Below are positions 35,415 to 43,745 of a DNA stretch of 62,623 nt, piece after piece; within the stretch, counting starts at the first letter, position 1, and the number at the start of each line of letters is the position of its first letter. This DNA comes from Methanomicrobiales archaeon. Lineage in GTDB: Archaea > Halobacteriota > Methanomicrobia > Methanomicrobiales > JACTUA01. The translations under genes and the position numbers were made by a program. The stretch covers positions 1 through 62,623 of the forward strand of contig JASEFH010000016.1 in the NCBI GenBank assembly GCA_030019205.1, given 5' to 3'. The notes beneath the pieces are model-generated. The model ran no database searches. It was not told where the DNA came from and saw only the letters and a program-made list of their open reading frames with translations.

Positions 35415-37142
35415 ATGCGTTGCCATCCCCTGTTCAAACCCATCCTTGCGCTTCTCCTGGTGCTCTGCCTCCTCCTACCGGCAGCCGCCCAGGACACGGG
35501 AGCCCTATCCCCCGAAGCGGAAAACGGGAGCGAGGATCCGCCCCTGTACGGCGCGATAGGTACGGACGCCGGCGAGTACATCGTCGCCGAAGAGGACTGC
35601 CCCGTGGAGGAGCCCTGGCTCCTGGAGAACGAGACCGCCGACGGGGCCTCCGATGACGGGACGGCATCGGACAGGGAGATAGCCGGCGAGGGGATCGATA
35701 TCGGCAGTGCCGAGAACCGGGATATCATCCTCCCGCCGTCCCTGTCTCCCGCGGAGGTCTGGAACGCTTCGGCCCGCGAGCGCATCACGAGCACCTCGAT
35801 CACCGGGGACGGGTCCCACGCGGTTGCCGCCACCCACCGCCCCGGAACCATCTACTACTTCGACTCTTCCGGAGCGGTGCAGTGGAGGCGGCCGATGGAG
35901 GTGCCGGTATTTGGCGTCGCGATCTCCCCCGACGGCACGCACGTCGCCGCCGCGGCGGAGAAGCTTTACCTCCTCTACCCCCACGGCGGCGAGATCTGGA
36001 GCGAAGACAGCGGTTACTTCGTCTACAGCGTGGCAGTCTCCCGCGGCGGGGAGCGCATCGCCGCCGGCTACGACGACGGCACCGTCCGACTGTTCGATCG
36101 GGACGGTCACCTTCTCTGGTCCTATACCGCCGGGGACGACGTGATCAGCACGGCGATCGCCGCCGACGGCTCGTATGTGGCAGCCGGCTCCGAGGATCAC
36201 CACCTCTACTTCCTGGACGGATCCGGCGGCCTTCTCTGGAAGTACAGGACCGGCGACGGCGTCCAGGGAGTGGCGCTCTCCGCGGACGGATCCCTGGTGG
36301 GTGCGGGTTCCGGCGACCGGGTCGCCTACGTCCTGGACGGCCGCGGGAACCTGCTCTGGAAGTATGCGGCGGAGAACCGCATCCGTGCGGTCTCCGTCTC
36401 CCCGGAGGGGGCTCTCGTGGCGATCTGCGAGGGGAGCCGGCTGCACCTGTTCGATCGCGAGGGGCGGAGCCTCTGGGAGCTCGACACGGGTTCGGGCGGG
36501 CGGCAGGTCTCGACCTCCTCCACCGGCGCCACCGCCGGTCCCGCGGTGACCGCCGCTGCCCTCTCCTCGCATGGACTCCGCCTCGTCGTCGGCACCGGCA
36601 GCGGAGACCGGCGGGTCCTTTTCTACGCGGCCGATGCAGCCGTGGAGCCATCCGTCCGTTCCGTGCAGGAAACGGGCATCCGCGCGCCGGTCGAGGCGCT
36701 CGAGGCGTCGTACCTCCAGGATGCTGACGACGGCAGCGTGCGGGAATCGGCCTACGTCTCCAGCATCACCCGCCTCGGCCCGCATCCGCACGATCCGGTT
36801 GCGGTGCGGATCGCCGTCTCCCCGCACTGGCTGGCGGGCCGCCCGGGCGGTGCGGAGGGGATCCGGATCCTGGAGAGAACGGAGAACGGCACGGAGACGA
36901 TGCTGAAGACCACGATCGTCGGCTACGATCTCCGGAACAACACCATCTTCGAGGCCGTCTCCGGCAACCGCTCCGCCGTCTACGGACTCGCCTCCGGCGT
37001 GACGGACGACGGCGCGGCGCCGACGGGCGAGTGGTGGAGCCTGCGGTCTCTCCTGGGAGGCGGCGAGAGCGGAGCGCCCCCGCTGCCGGGCGGGTATCCG
37101 CCCATCCTTCCGCACCTGCTGCACCGGATGGCGTCGGCCTGA
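35415..37142 (+). CDS. Secreted PQQ-like/WD40-like beta-propeller protein
   Basis: A 575-residue exported protein. The signal peptide is residues 1-25 (hydrophobic 'LALLLVLCLLLPAAAQ'). After an acidic linker, six to seven repeats of about 40 residues recur with 'V.VAVS.DG..VAAGS.D..LYLLDRDG.LLW.Y', a blade pattern of PQQ-like or WD40 propellers. The C-terminal 150 residues are unlike the blades. No membrane anchor is obvious at the C-terminus. Probably a surface or periplasm-like binding or scaffolding protein. Confidence 0.82.
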   Translation: MRCHPLFKPILALLLVLCLLLPAAAQDTGALSPEAENGSEDPPLYGAIGTDAGEYIVAEEDCPVEEPWLLENETADGASDDGTASDREIAGEGIDIGSAENRDIILPPSLSPAEVWNASARERITSTSITGDGSHAVAATHRPGTIYYFDSSGAVQWRRPMEVPVFGVAISPDGTHVAAAAEKLYLLYPHGGEIWSEDSGYFVYSVAVSRGGERIAAGYDDGTVRLFDRDGHLLWSYTAGDDVISTAIAADGSYVAAGSEDHHLYFLDGSGGLLWKYRTGDGVQGVALSADGSLVGAGSGDRVAYVLDGRGNLLWKYAAENRIRAVSVSPEGALVAICEGSRLHLFDREGRSLWELDTGSGGRQVSTSSTGATAGPAVTAAALSSHGLRLVVGTGSGDRRVLFYAADAAVEPSVRSVQETGIRAPVEALEASYLQDADDGSVRESAYVSSITRLGPHPHDPVAVRIAVSPHWLAGRPGGAEGIRILERTENGTETMLKTTIVGYDLRNNTIFEAVSGNRSAVYGLASGVTDDGAAPTGEWWSLRSLLGGGESGAPPLPGGYPPILPHLLHRMASA

Positions 37143-37314
37143 CCTGCCGCCGCCGCAGCAGCCCGGTCCTTCCGCCGCTGTCCGGGGGCGGCAGCTGCCG
37201 CTTTGAATGCATTCCCCGCCGTGTGATGCGCCGGGCAGGCGGGCTGCGATCCCGCGGGAGGGTGGCGGGGGCCCCGGGCGCGATCGATCGCTCTCCCGGA
37301 CGGGAGGGAGCGAT

Positions 37315-37326
37315 TGTATCATATAC
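37315..37326 (+). promoter_or_regulatory. TATA box for the deaminase gene
   Basis: The element tgtatcatatac is centred about 26 bases before the ATG at 37347, predicting a leaderless mRNA and deciding the start against an upstream in-frame ATG at 37314. Confidence 0.5.
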
Positions 37327-37346
37327 GGGCACACCGACAGTGGGAT

Positions 37347-37850
37347 ATGGATCTGCGACAGGACCGCGGGGAGGCGTTCACGCCCGATGCGGGAGCGATG
37401 CAGCGGGCGATCGAGGCCGCCCGCGAAGGGGTATCGCACGGCGAGAGTCCGTTCGGCGCCTGCATCGAGCTCGGCGGCCGGGTGATCAGCACCGCGCACA
37501 ACCGCGTCTGGGAGTTGACGGACATCACGTGCCATGCCGAGATCGTGGCGATCAGCGAGGCGTGCCGCCGCCTGTCCGCGGTCCACCTCCCCGGCGCCGT
37601 GCTCTATTCCACCTGCGAACCGTGCCCGATGTGCTTTGCCGCCGCCCACTGGGCAGATATCGCCAGGATCGTCTACGGCAGCGGGATCGGCGATGCCGCG
37701 GGGCTCGGTTTCCGCGAGCTCACCCTGTCGAACCGCATGATGAAGAACCACGGGGGTTCGCGGATCGAGATCACGCCGGGTTTCCTGCGCGACGAGTGCC
37801 TGGCGGTCTTTCGGGAGTGGTCCAGACGGGCGGACCGGAGGACGTACTGA
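37347..37850 (+). CDS. Nucleoside/guanine deaminase (cytidine-deaminase fold)
   Basis: About 167 residues. The zinc site is 'CHAEIVAISEA' (His and catalytic Glu) plus 'CEPCPMCFAAAHW' (two Cys). Length and the 'NRMMKNHGG' segment with the C-terminal helix fit guanine deaminases or related nucleoside deaminases rather than TadA. It hydrolytically removes an amino group from a base, in purine salvage. The start at 37347 is set by the TATA spacing. The thiC gene follows 37 bases later, so the two may share a transcript. Confidence 0.83.
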   Translation: MDLRQDRGEAFTPDAGAMQRAIEAAREGVSHGESPFGACIELGGRVISTAHNRVWELTDITCHAEIVAISEACRRLSAVHLPGAVLYSTCEPCPMCFAAAHWADIARIVYGSGIGDAAGLGFRELTLSNRMMKNHGGSRIEITPGFLRDECLAVFREWSRRADRRTY

Positions 37851-37887
37851 GGGGCGCGGATCTGCCGTGCGGAGTGCTGGGTGCCGT

Positions 37888-39114
37888 ATGACAGCGCAGC
37901 TCGAACAGGCGAAGCGCGGGAGAATGACGCCGCAGATCGAGGCGGTTGCACGGGCGGAAGGGATCGACCCGGGCACGCTCCTCTCCCGCGTTGCATCCGC
38001 AGAAGCCGTCGTCATGTGCAGGGGCGGGAGAGCGGTCGGCATCGGAAGGGGGCTGGGAACCAAGGTGAACGTCAACATCGGGACGTCGCCCTCCCGCATC
38101 GATCCCGATGAGGAGGTGAGAAAGGCCGTCATCGCCGAACGGTATGGCGCGGATACGATCACGGACCTCTCCACGGGAGGGGACATCGAGGCCATCCGCC
38201 AGCGGGTATTCCAGGCCACCACCGTTCCCATCACCACGGTGCCGATCTACCAGACGGCAGCGCAGAAAGGCATCGGCAGCATGACGGCGGACGACATCCT
38301 GGCCACGATAGCGGCTCACGCGAGAGAAGGGGTTTCATCGGTCGTCCTCCACTGCGCCGGCAGGGACCTGATGGACGTCGTGAGACGGTGGGAGAGGATC
38401 ATGGGGGTCGTCTCGAAGGGGGGTGCGATCACCCTGGCATACATGCGCCGCAACCGCTGCGAGAACCCGTTTCTGGAGCACTTCGACGAGGTCCTGCGGA
38501 TCCTGCGAAGATACGATGTCGTCCTCTCGCTGGGGAACAGCATGCGGAGCGGGTGCATCCACGACGTCCGGGATGCAGCGCAGGCGGGGGAGATGCAGTT
38601 GAATGCCCGGCTGGCGCGGGAGGCGTACGAACGGGATGTGCAGACGATCATAGAGGGCGTCGGCGGGCACGTGCGGGCTGACAGGATCGCACCCTACGTG
38701 AAGCAGTACAAAGACCATTCCCCGGCACCGCTGTTCGTCGCGGGACCTCTGCCCACGGATGTCGCCGTCGGGCACGACCACATCGCCGGCTGCGTCGGCG
38801 CGAGCATCGCCAGCGGCGCCGGCGCCGACTACCTCTGCTACATCACGCCCTCGGAGCACATCGGGCTCCCCGGTCCGGAGGAGGTGAAAGAGGGTCTCAT
38901 CGCGTTCAGGATTGCGGCGCACATCGGGGATACGATCAAGTACGGCCGGGACGATCCCGACAGGGACCTCGCCGAGAGACGCGCAAGGCTCGACTGGAAG
39001 GGGCAGGCGGAGTATGCCATCGACCGAGAGGCGCTCGTGCGTGCCGCACCCGGTGCAGGACCCTGCACCATGTGCGGGGATTTCTGCGCCCTGAAACTGA
39101 TGCGGGAGCCCTGA
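37888..39114 (+). CDS. thiC: Phosphomethylpyrimidine synthase ThiC
   Basis: About 408 residues, the shorter archaeal form. ThiC is a radical SAM enzyme that rearranges aminoimidazole ribotide to hydroxymethylpyrimidine phosphate for thiamine. Landmarks are 'GLGTKVNVNIGTS', 'GADTITDLSTGGDIEAIR', 'VPITTVPIYQ', 'PFLEHFDE', 'LSLGNSMRSG' and the C-terminal cluster motif CX2CX4C in 'CTMCGDFCALK' from about residue 393. I use the ATG at 37888; an earlier in-frame ATG at 37867 lies in noncoding-looking sequence. I saw no TPP riboswitch upstream. Confidence 0.93.
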   Translation: MTAQLEQAKRGRMTPQIEAVARAEGIDPGTLLSRVASAEAVVMCRGGRAVGIGRGLGTKVNVNIGTSPSRIDPDEEVRKAVIAERYGADTITDLSTGGDIEAIRQRVFQATTVPITTVPIYQTAAQKGIGSMTADDILATIAAHAREGVSSVVLHCAGRDLMDVVRRWERIMGVVSKGGAITLAYMRRNRCENPFLEHFDEVLRILRRYDVVLSLGNSMRSGCIHDVRDAAQAGEMQLNARLAREAYERDVQTIIEGVGGHVRADRIAPYVKQYKDHSPAPLFVAGPLPTDVAVGHDHIAGCVGASIASGAGADYLCYITPSEHIGLPGPEEVKEGLIAFRIAAHIGDTIKYGRDDPDRDLAERRARLDWKGQAEYAIDREALVRAAPGAGPCTMCGDFCALKLMREP

Positions 39115-39228
39115 TCGATTCCGCAGGCGGCGCGCAGTCCCCGCGGAGAGCGGACGAGCGGCTGGCATCCCTCGTGGGTGCCGCCCTCTGGCGGCTGCCG
39201 CAGCGCCGCACGGGGGAAGCGGCACGCG

Positions 39229-39288
39229 CCGGGAGCGGGGATCGAACCTCTGTTCCGGCACCCGTGCGCAGAACAGCCCCGCTCCCGG
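39229..39288. repeat. 12-bp perfect inverted repeat with nested stem
   Basis: The arm ccgggagcgggg at 39229-39240 is perfectly complementary to ccccgctcccgg at 39277-39288. Between them a second stem, ctgttc (39250-39255) with gaacag (39271-39276), stacks directly on the outer stem, leaving a nine-base bulge and a loop containing gcac/gtgc. It lies 115 bases after thiC and 70 before the convergent methyltransferase gene. There is no U-tract, so it is not a standard archaeal terminator; it may still end or stabilise either transcript, or be part of a small structured RNA. Confidence 0.5.
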
Positions 39289-39360
39289 GTCCGGAGGGGG
39301 CGCATGCGGGGGGAGAGTACGGAAACGGGGCGCCGCCGACCCCGCGTTCAGCCCAGCCCG

Positions 39361-40218
39361 TCATCCCCGGGTATCGGGACTGCCCTGCTCCTTCTCCCAC
39401 CAGACCGCCGCCGTCGGGCGGACCGTCGTCTCGACGAATTTACCGTCCTCGTTCCGCCGCAGCGTCCGGGCGAAGTAGTCGTAGACCGGAGAGAGATCCT
39501 CGAGCCCGGGACTGTGCATCGCCACCCAGGACTGCACCGCCTCGTCGACGGAGTCGTAGACCGCATCCCAGATCGCACGGTAGATCCGCACGTTCGCGAA
39601 GATGCCGGCGTCGTGCAGGATGTTGACGGCGTAGATGTAGTCCGGGTATCCCTTCCGCCGGGCCCCCTCCTCTCCGAACACCGCCGAATAGAGCTCCATC
39701 TCCCGTCCGCCCCGCCACTCCCCGGCGTGCCAGAAGAGATAGACCGCGCGGCGGGCGGCGGCGTCGAGCTTCTGCAGGGCGGCGCCGAGATCGTAGAACC
39801 CGAGCGAGAACGCGGCGATGACCACGTCGTGGGGCTCGATGTCCCGCCCGATCACGGCATCCTCCCAGCGCATCCGCACGCAGGAGTAGTTGCTCCGCCC
39901 CGCCTCCGCCATGCGTTCCTTCAGGATGGCGAGCATGCCGCCCGACGGGTCCAGGGCGGTCACGTGGGCAGCGGTGCGGGCGACGGGCACGGCAAGCCTC
40001 CCCGTGCCCGCGCCCATGTCGAGCACGGTGTCGCCCGGGCGGATGTCCAGAAGGAAGAGTTCCTGCTCCGTCGCCCGCTTCTCGTCGCGGGTGACCCGCT
40101 GGTAGGCGGCGGCGCGTCTGTCCCAGACGGCGGCAGGGTCGCGCTCCTTCTCCTCCCGCCAGGGGGAACTCGCGTGGACCGCCTTCCAGAGTTCGTTCCA
40201 GTCGATGATGCGGTGCAT
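39361..40218 (-). CDS. Class I SAM-dependent methyltransferase
   Basis: A 285-residue methyltransferase with SAM motif I 'VLDMGAGTGRLAVPVA' near residue 65, 'VTALDPSGGMLAIL' (motif II acid) and 'DVVIAAFSLGFYD'. The N-terminal 50 residues (RIIDWNELWKAVHASSPWRE) and the C-terminal half resemble uncharacterised archaeal methyltransferases. A GGAGGG ribosome-binding site precedes the ATG at 40218. The substrate is unknown. Confidence 0.82.
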   Translation of the reverse strand: MHRIIDWNELWKAVHASSPWREEKERDPAAVWDRRAAAYQRVTRDEKRATEQELFLLDIRPGDTVLDMGAGTGRLAVPVARTAAHVTALDPSGGMLAILKERMAEAGRSNYSCVRMRWEDAVIGRDIEPHDVVIAAFSLGFYDLGAALQKLDAAARRAVYLFWHAGEWRGGREMELYSAVFGEEGARRKGYPDYIYAVNILHDAGIFANVRIYRAIWDAVYDSVDEAVQSWVAMHSPGLEDLSPVYDYFARTLRRNEDGKFVETTVRPTAAVWWEKEQGSPDTRG

Positions 40219-40406
40219 GTAGTTCCCTCTCCCTCCGAGGGGATAAGCGCTCGCGATCCGGGGACGGTGCGGCGCACGGTCCGTGCAATCCTATATGAAG
40301 TGGCGCGTCCTCCCTCACCCGGGGTGATCGGATTACACGAACGACCCGGTACAGCGCGGTCAACCTGATCGCGGACGCGGGAGTCGACCCGGACCGCTGG
40401 AGCCGG

Positions 40407-41003
40407 ATGCCGGACGATGCCGTGCTGGAGAGGACGGTGGCGGCGATCGAGTCGCGGAACGTGCGGGTGATCCTGACGGGGACGGGCGAGGAGGCGCTGG
40501 ACGCCATCCTCGATCTGATCCCCGCCGGCGCCGAGGTGATGAACGGCTCCTCGACGACTCTGATCGAGATCGGGTTCGAGCGGTTGCTCGACGAGAACCC
40601 GAAGGGCTGGCGGGACTACCACGGGATCGTCACCGCCGAGGACGATGCGGAGAGGCGGCATGCACTCCGCCGCAAGGGTGTGGCGGCCGACTACTTCCTC
40701 TCCGGGGTCCAGGCGATCGCCGAGTCGGGCGAGATCGTGGGATGCGACAGGACGGGGAGCCGGGTGGGGGCGTGGCCCCATGCGACCGCCCACCTCGTCC
40801 TGGTCTGCGGCGCGAACAAGATCGTGCCGACGCTGGACGAGGCGCTCCGGCGCTGCCGGGAGTACGCCCTGCCGCTCGAGAACCAGCGTTCGCAGCGCGT
40901 CTACGGCAATCCCAGCGCCATCGGCAAGTACGTGATCCTGGAGAACGAGGCCGAGGCGGGGCGAATCACCCTGATCCTGATCCGCGAGAGCCTCGGCTAC
41001 TGA
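40407..41003 (+). CDS. LUD-domain (LutC/YkgG-like) protein
   Basis: A 198-residue protein with the LUD fold: 'GAEVMNGSSTTLIEIGF' near residue 40, 'YFLSGVQAIAESGEIVGCD' near 95, and 'VCGANKIVPTLDEALRRCRE'. In bacteria such domains take part in lactate oxidation complexes. Single-domain archaeal copies are uncharacterised. The frame remains open upstream of the ATG at 40407 without another standard start codon except distant ones. A TATA-like cctatatgaag at 40289-40299 is the likely promoter, giving a leader of about 85 bases. Confidence 0.82.
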   Translation: MPDDAVLERTVAAIESRNVRVILTGTGEEALDAILDLIPAGAEVMNGSSTTLIEIGFERLLDENPKGWRDYHGIVTAEDDAERRHALRRKGVAADYFLSGVQAIAESGEIVGCDRTGSRVGAWPHATAHLVLVCGANKIVPTLDEALRRCREYALPLENQRSQRVYGNPSAIGKYVILENEAEAGRITLILIRESLGY

Positions 41004-41319
41004 ACGACAGCCGTGCCGCCACCGGCGGACAGGGCTGGAGGGTGCGGCCGCACGGGGATCCCGGAGAAGGAAGGGCACGGACATCGGTCTCGTTTCCGGC
41101 GGTGCGCAGGACACCCCGGCAACGGCGGTGGAAGAGTCCGCCATGAGCGCATGCAGCGCACGGCCAGGATCTGCCAGAGATTGCGGATGGAACCGCAGCG
41201 GGGCGATGGTCGCCCTCCCGCCTCACGCTGCGGAATGCCGCGATGCGGCGTCGACACGTATACGATGCCATTCTGCCACCGATCCCGATGGTCGACCCCC
41301 GGTCTCCGCCGATATTCTC

Positions 41320-41575
41320 ATGTGCTCCGGGGCTATAATCATCGTGCTCGGGGGCGCAACGCATATCGCCCCGCTGGAGCAGGGTGTCGCCGGGCCGGTA
41401 TCGGGGGATTATTCGGCCCATCGCCGCCATGCCGCGGATGGGAGAGGGATTGACACTCGTCGGCGCACCTGCCGCTCTCGCCGCCTTCTTCGGGGGCGTG
41501 CAGAATCCCGTCTCCAGCATCGTGTTCCGCTCCTCTGCCGCATTTCTCGTCGCGCTGGGGTACGGACACTCCTGA
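41320..41575 (+). pseudogene. Frameshifted small membrane protein
   Basis: An ATG at 41320 begins the hydrophobic reading 'MCSGAIIIVLGGATHIAPLE'. After about 30 codons the frame becomes Arg/His-rich, while the next frame continues with 'LTLVGAPAALAAFFGGVQNP' and 'SIVFRSSAAFLVALGYG'. Together they look like a two-to-three-helix membrane protein of about 85 residues broken by a frameshift near 41410. I do not recognise a named family, so confidence is limited. Confidence 0.4.
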
Positions 41576-41769
41576 CCGGCTCCGGGAGATCTGTCCGCTC
41601 GTGAAGACGGCAGTCGCGCTCCTCCCCCGGATCGGAAACTCGCTTCAAATACCCTCCCCGGCAGGAAGGGAGCATGAACCGATCTCCCGGGCCCGACGGG
41701 ACGATGCTTGCCGCCGATATCCCGGCGGCACGGGGCCCGGTCCGCCTGTTCCGGATCGACGCTGCATCG

Positions 41770-41890
41770 GGACCGAAGGCGCGGAGGATCGCGCTCCCGG
41801 GCGATCCCCGCCCGCAATCCGGTCCCCCTCGTATCCCCCTGCCACCGCGTCCTGCGATCGGACGGGCGTCCGGGCGGGTGCTCATGGAGC
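41770..41890 (+). pseudogene. ogt: Remnant of O6-alkylguanine-DNA alkyltransferase
   Basis: Around 41809-41880 one frame reads 'ARNPVPLVSPCHRVLRSDGR' followed by PGG, which is the active-site region of MGMT/Ogt with the alkyl-acceptor Cys in PCHRV. Sequence before it (about 41770-41805) resembles the preceding helix only in another frame, and nothing recognisable follows after 41890. No open frame joins the parts. The intact protein repairs alkylated guanine; here only the core motif remains. Confidence 0.6.
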
Positions 41891-41954
41891 GCGTGGGGCA
41901 CTACCAGCCCCGCTGCCCCGGCGGTGCCCCGAAACCCGTGGTTTCCCGGACCGA

Positions 41955-42344
41955 TCAGCCGCCGACCCCTGCCTGCCGCGGGAGTTCCTGCGGGAACCGC
42001 TCCTCGAGGTACTCCCGGAAGGCGACGGCGTTGTTGTGCCGCTCGTTCTTCGCGCCGAAGAGGATGGTCACGTCCCCGCTACGGGCTCTCTCGAGGATTG
42101 CCCGCACGCTCTCCCGGGCCTTCGGGCTATCGAGCTCCTCGAAATACCTCCGACGGAACTCCTCCCAGCGTTCGTCCCGATGCCCAAACCACTGCCGCAG
42201 CGCCGTGCTCGGCGCCGCTTCGCGGGCCCAGAGATCCACCTTCGCATCCGCCTTCCGCAGACCCCGCGGCCAGAGCCGATCGATGAGAACCCGGAACCCG
42301 TCGTCCGGGCCGGGCTTCTCGTATATCCGCCTGATCCGGATCAT
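41955..42344 (-). CDS. DUF488 (YeaO-like) family protein
   Basis: About 129 residues. 'VLIDRLWPRGLRKADAKVDL' and 'APSTALRQWFGHRDERWEEF' identify the DUF488/YeaO family, small proteins of unknown function sometimes linked to metal or stress responses. The ATG at 42344 (MIRIRRIYEK) is chosen because a TATA box lies 27 bases upstream, predicting a leaderless message; the ATG at 42392 is upstream of that promoter. Confidence 0.83.
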   Translation of the reverse strand: MIRIRRIYEKPGPDDGFRVLIDRLWPRGLRKADAKVDLWAREAAPSTALRQWFGHRDERWEEFRRRYFEELDSPKARESVRAILERARSGDVTILFGAKNERHNNAVAFREYLEERFPQELPRQAGVGG

Positions 42345-42365
42345 ACCGGCACGATCCGATTGGCG

Positions 42366-42378
42366 GCATATAAACTGT
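42366..42378 (-). promoter_or_regulatory. TATA box for the DUF488 gene
   Basis: On the minus strand the sequence reads acagtttatatgccg, centred about 27 bases before the ATG at 42344. Confidence 0.5.
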
Positions 42379-42603
42379 GTGCCGGCATCCACGCGAGGAG
42401 GGCACCCGACGCCGCAGACCGGATGGGCGGTCGTGCTCGCGGCAGACCGGCAGTGCCGGTCTTCTTTACGGGACGGCTCCGTTCGAGCGGCGAATCCGCA
42501 CCGTTCGACGATGCGTTCGGCATCGCAACGGTCGAGCCGGGGCGGGGAAGAGGAGAGCGATGATCTCTCCGAAGGCGATCGAAATGCTGAAGCGTGACGT
42601 ATC

Positions 42604-43053
42604 TCATCCCTTCCTCAACTCCAGGCAGTATCCCTTCTGCGAGGCGATGCGGTCCACCATGGAACGGAGCAAGTTCGATCTCTCTTTGATATTCACTCCG
42701 CGGGACATCCGGTCTGCTTCAGCCAGCGCTCCTTTCAGCTCCCCGCTCTCCAGGAAGGTTGAGGCAATGCAGCAATAGCTCTTCGAACGCCCCTCCCTGT
42801 ATTCCTGTAGCATCCGGCGCAGGACCCGCTCTCTGACGTTCTGCAGATCCACGAACCCGGCTGTCCTCCCCCCGTCCTGGATGAAGGCGGCGTCATCTTC
42901 AAGTTTCTGATAGCATTCGAACGAATCGGCGCTCTTTCCCGCTTCCCCGTGCCTTTTCCAGAGATCGCACGTCTCACTATCCGCACAATCCCGGCAGAAT
43001 TCGACTCCCTTTCTCTGCAGCGCGCAGGTGATGGAAGGGCAGCCGGCAGCCAT
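42604..43053 (-). CDS. DUF3795-like cysteine-rich protein, 5' end unclear
   Basis: The frame from the ATG at 43053 encodes 149 residues including 'ITCALQRKGVEFCRDCADSE' with paired cysteines. The same frame continues upstream to about 43096 as 'CGLSCRLCPGSHTD' and 'RCPGCRSAGRM', which is the normal DUF3795 N-terminus, but it meets a TAG without a standard start codon. The adjacent frame begins MRIEIPRTWNM at 43165, so one missing base near 43098 would restore MRIEIPRTWN-ICGLSC. The gene is either frameshifted or misread there. The family may bind a metal through its cysteines; no function is known. Confidence 0.6.
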   Translation of the reverse strand: MAAGCPSITCALQRKGVEFCRDCADSETCDLWKRHGEAGKSADSFECYQKLEDDAAFIQDGGRTAGFVDLQNVRERVLRRMLQEYREGRSKSYCCIASTFLESGELKGALAEADRMSRGVNIKERSNLLRSMVDRIASQKGYCLELRKG

Positions 43054-43155
43054 TCTGCCTGCGCTCCTGCAGCCCGGACACCGGCTTTTCGCGTCCGTAT
43101 GAGAACCCGGGCAGAGTCTGCAGGAGAGCCCGCATATTCCAGGTTCGGGGTATTT

Positions 43156-43536
43156 CTATCCGCATGGTCCCTGAGAGGATGTATTCGGCCCGCCTGAAAC
43201 CCAGACTCCGCTCCCTTCCGGCAGCCGGCGGGTGCGCCCGAAGACTATCCCCAGCAGCAGGAACACAACCAGAGCGACCCCCACGCAGCCCACGATCCCG
43301 ATGTTCCGCACATTCGCGTCTGCAAGCGGCACACCGAGCAATCCCGCCAGGGACAGCACGACGATGAGCAGCTCCATGATGGAGAAGTACGGGTCGCCGA
43401 TGGGATCCTGGGGCGACGCGAGCGAGAGAAGTCCAAGCGTCAGCGCAATCGCGTATGCGATCAGGAGGAGGACCGCGGCGAATGCTGCAGCCGTTCCCAG
43501 CATCGCATGCTGTCGTGTGAAACCTTCATGCGCCAT
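43156..43536 (-). CDS. Small membrane protein, function unknown
   Basis: A 126-residue protein with three hydrophobic helices ('AAAFAAVLLLIAYAIALTLG', 'IMELLIVVLSLAGLLGVPLA', 'IVGCVGVALVVFLLLGIVFG'). I recognise no family. An internal ATG at 43503 would remove 11 residues. Its 3' end overlaps the beginning of the possible upstream extension of the DUF3795 gene. Confidence 0.55.
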   Translation of the reverse strand: MAHEGFTRQHAMLGTAAAFAAVLLLIAYAIALTLGLLSLASPQDPIGDPYFSIMELLIVVLSLAGLLGVPLADANVRNIGIVGCVGVALVVFLLLGIVFGRTRRLPEGSGVWVSGGPNTSSQGPCG

Positions 43537-43745
43537 CGTTACGATCCCGCCCGGATCCCTGGCCCCCGGAAACGCGGGGGTAATGGACGTGACGGATGTA
43601 TTTAAAACTGGTACAGAGATGGGCGTTCAGCAGCCCGCAGCCATACCCGTTCTCTGCATGCAGCCTGGAATCCCGCACGGCTCACCGGCGGCAACCCATA
43701 TCCACCCGACCGGCTCCGGATACGTTATTACCACATGACGGTATC

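Noticed and set aside
37851-37887. TPP riboswitch before thiC
   Set aside because: The gap is only 37 bases and holds no THI-box-like sequence.
35505-38237. 910-codon minus-strand open frame
   Set aside because: Antisense to the beta-propeller, deaminase and thiC genes, all of which have clear family motifs; its own sequence has none.
39229-39288. A tRNA gene
   Set aside because: It has a T-arm-like and acceptor-like part but is about 60 bases with no D arm or proper anticodon arm.
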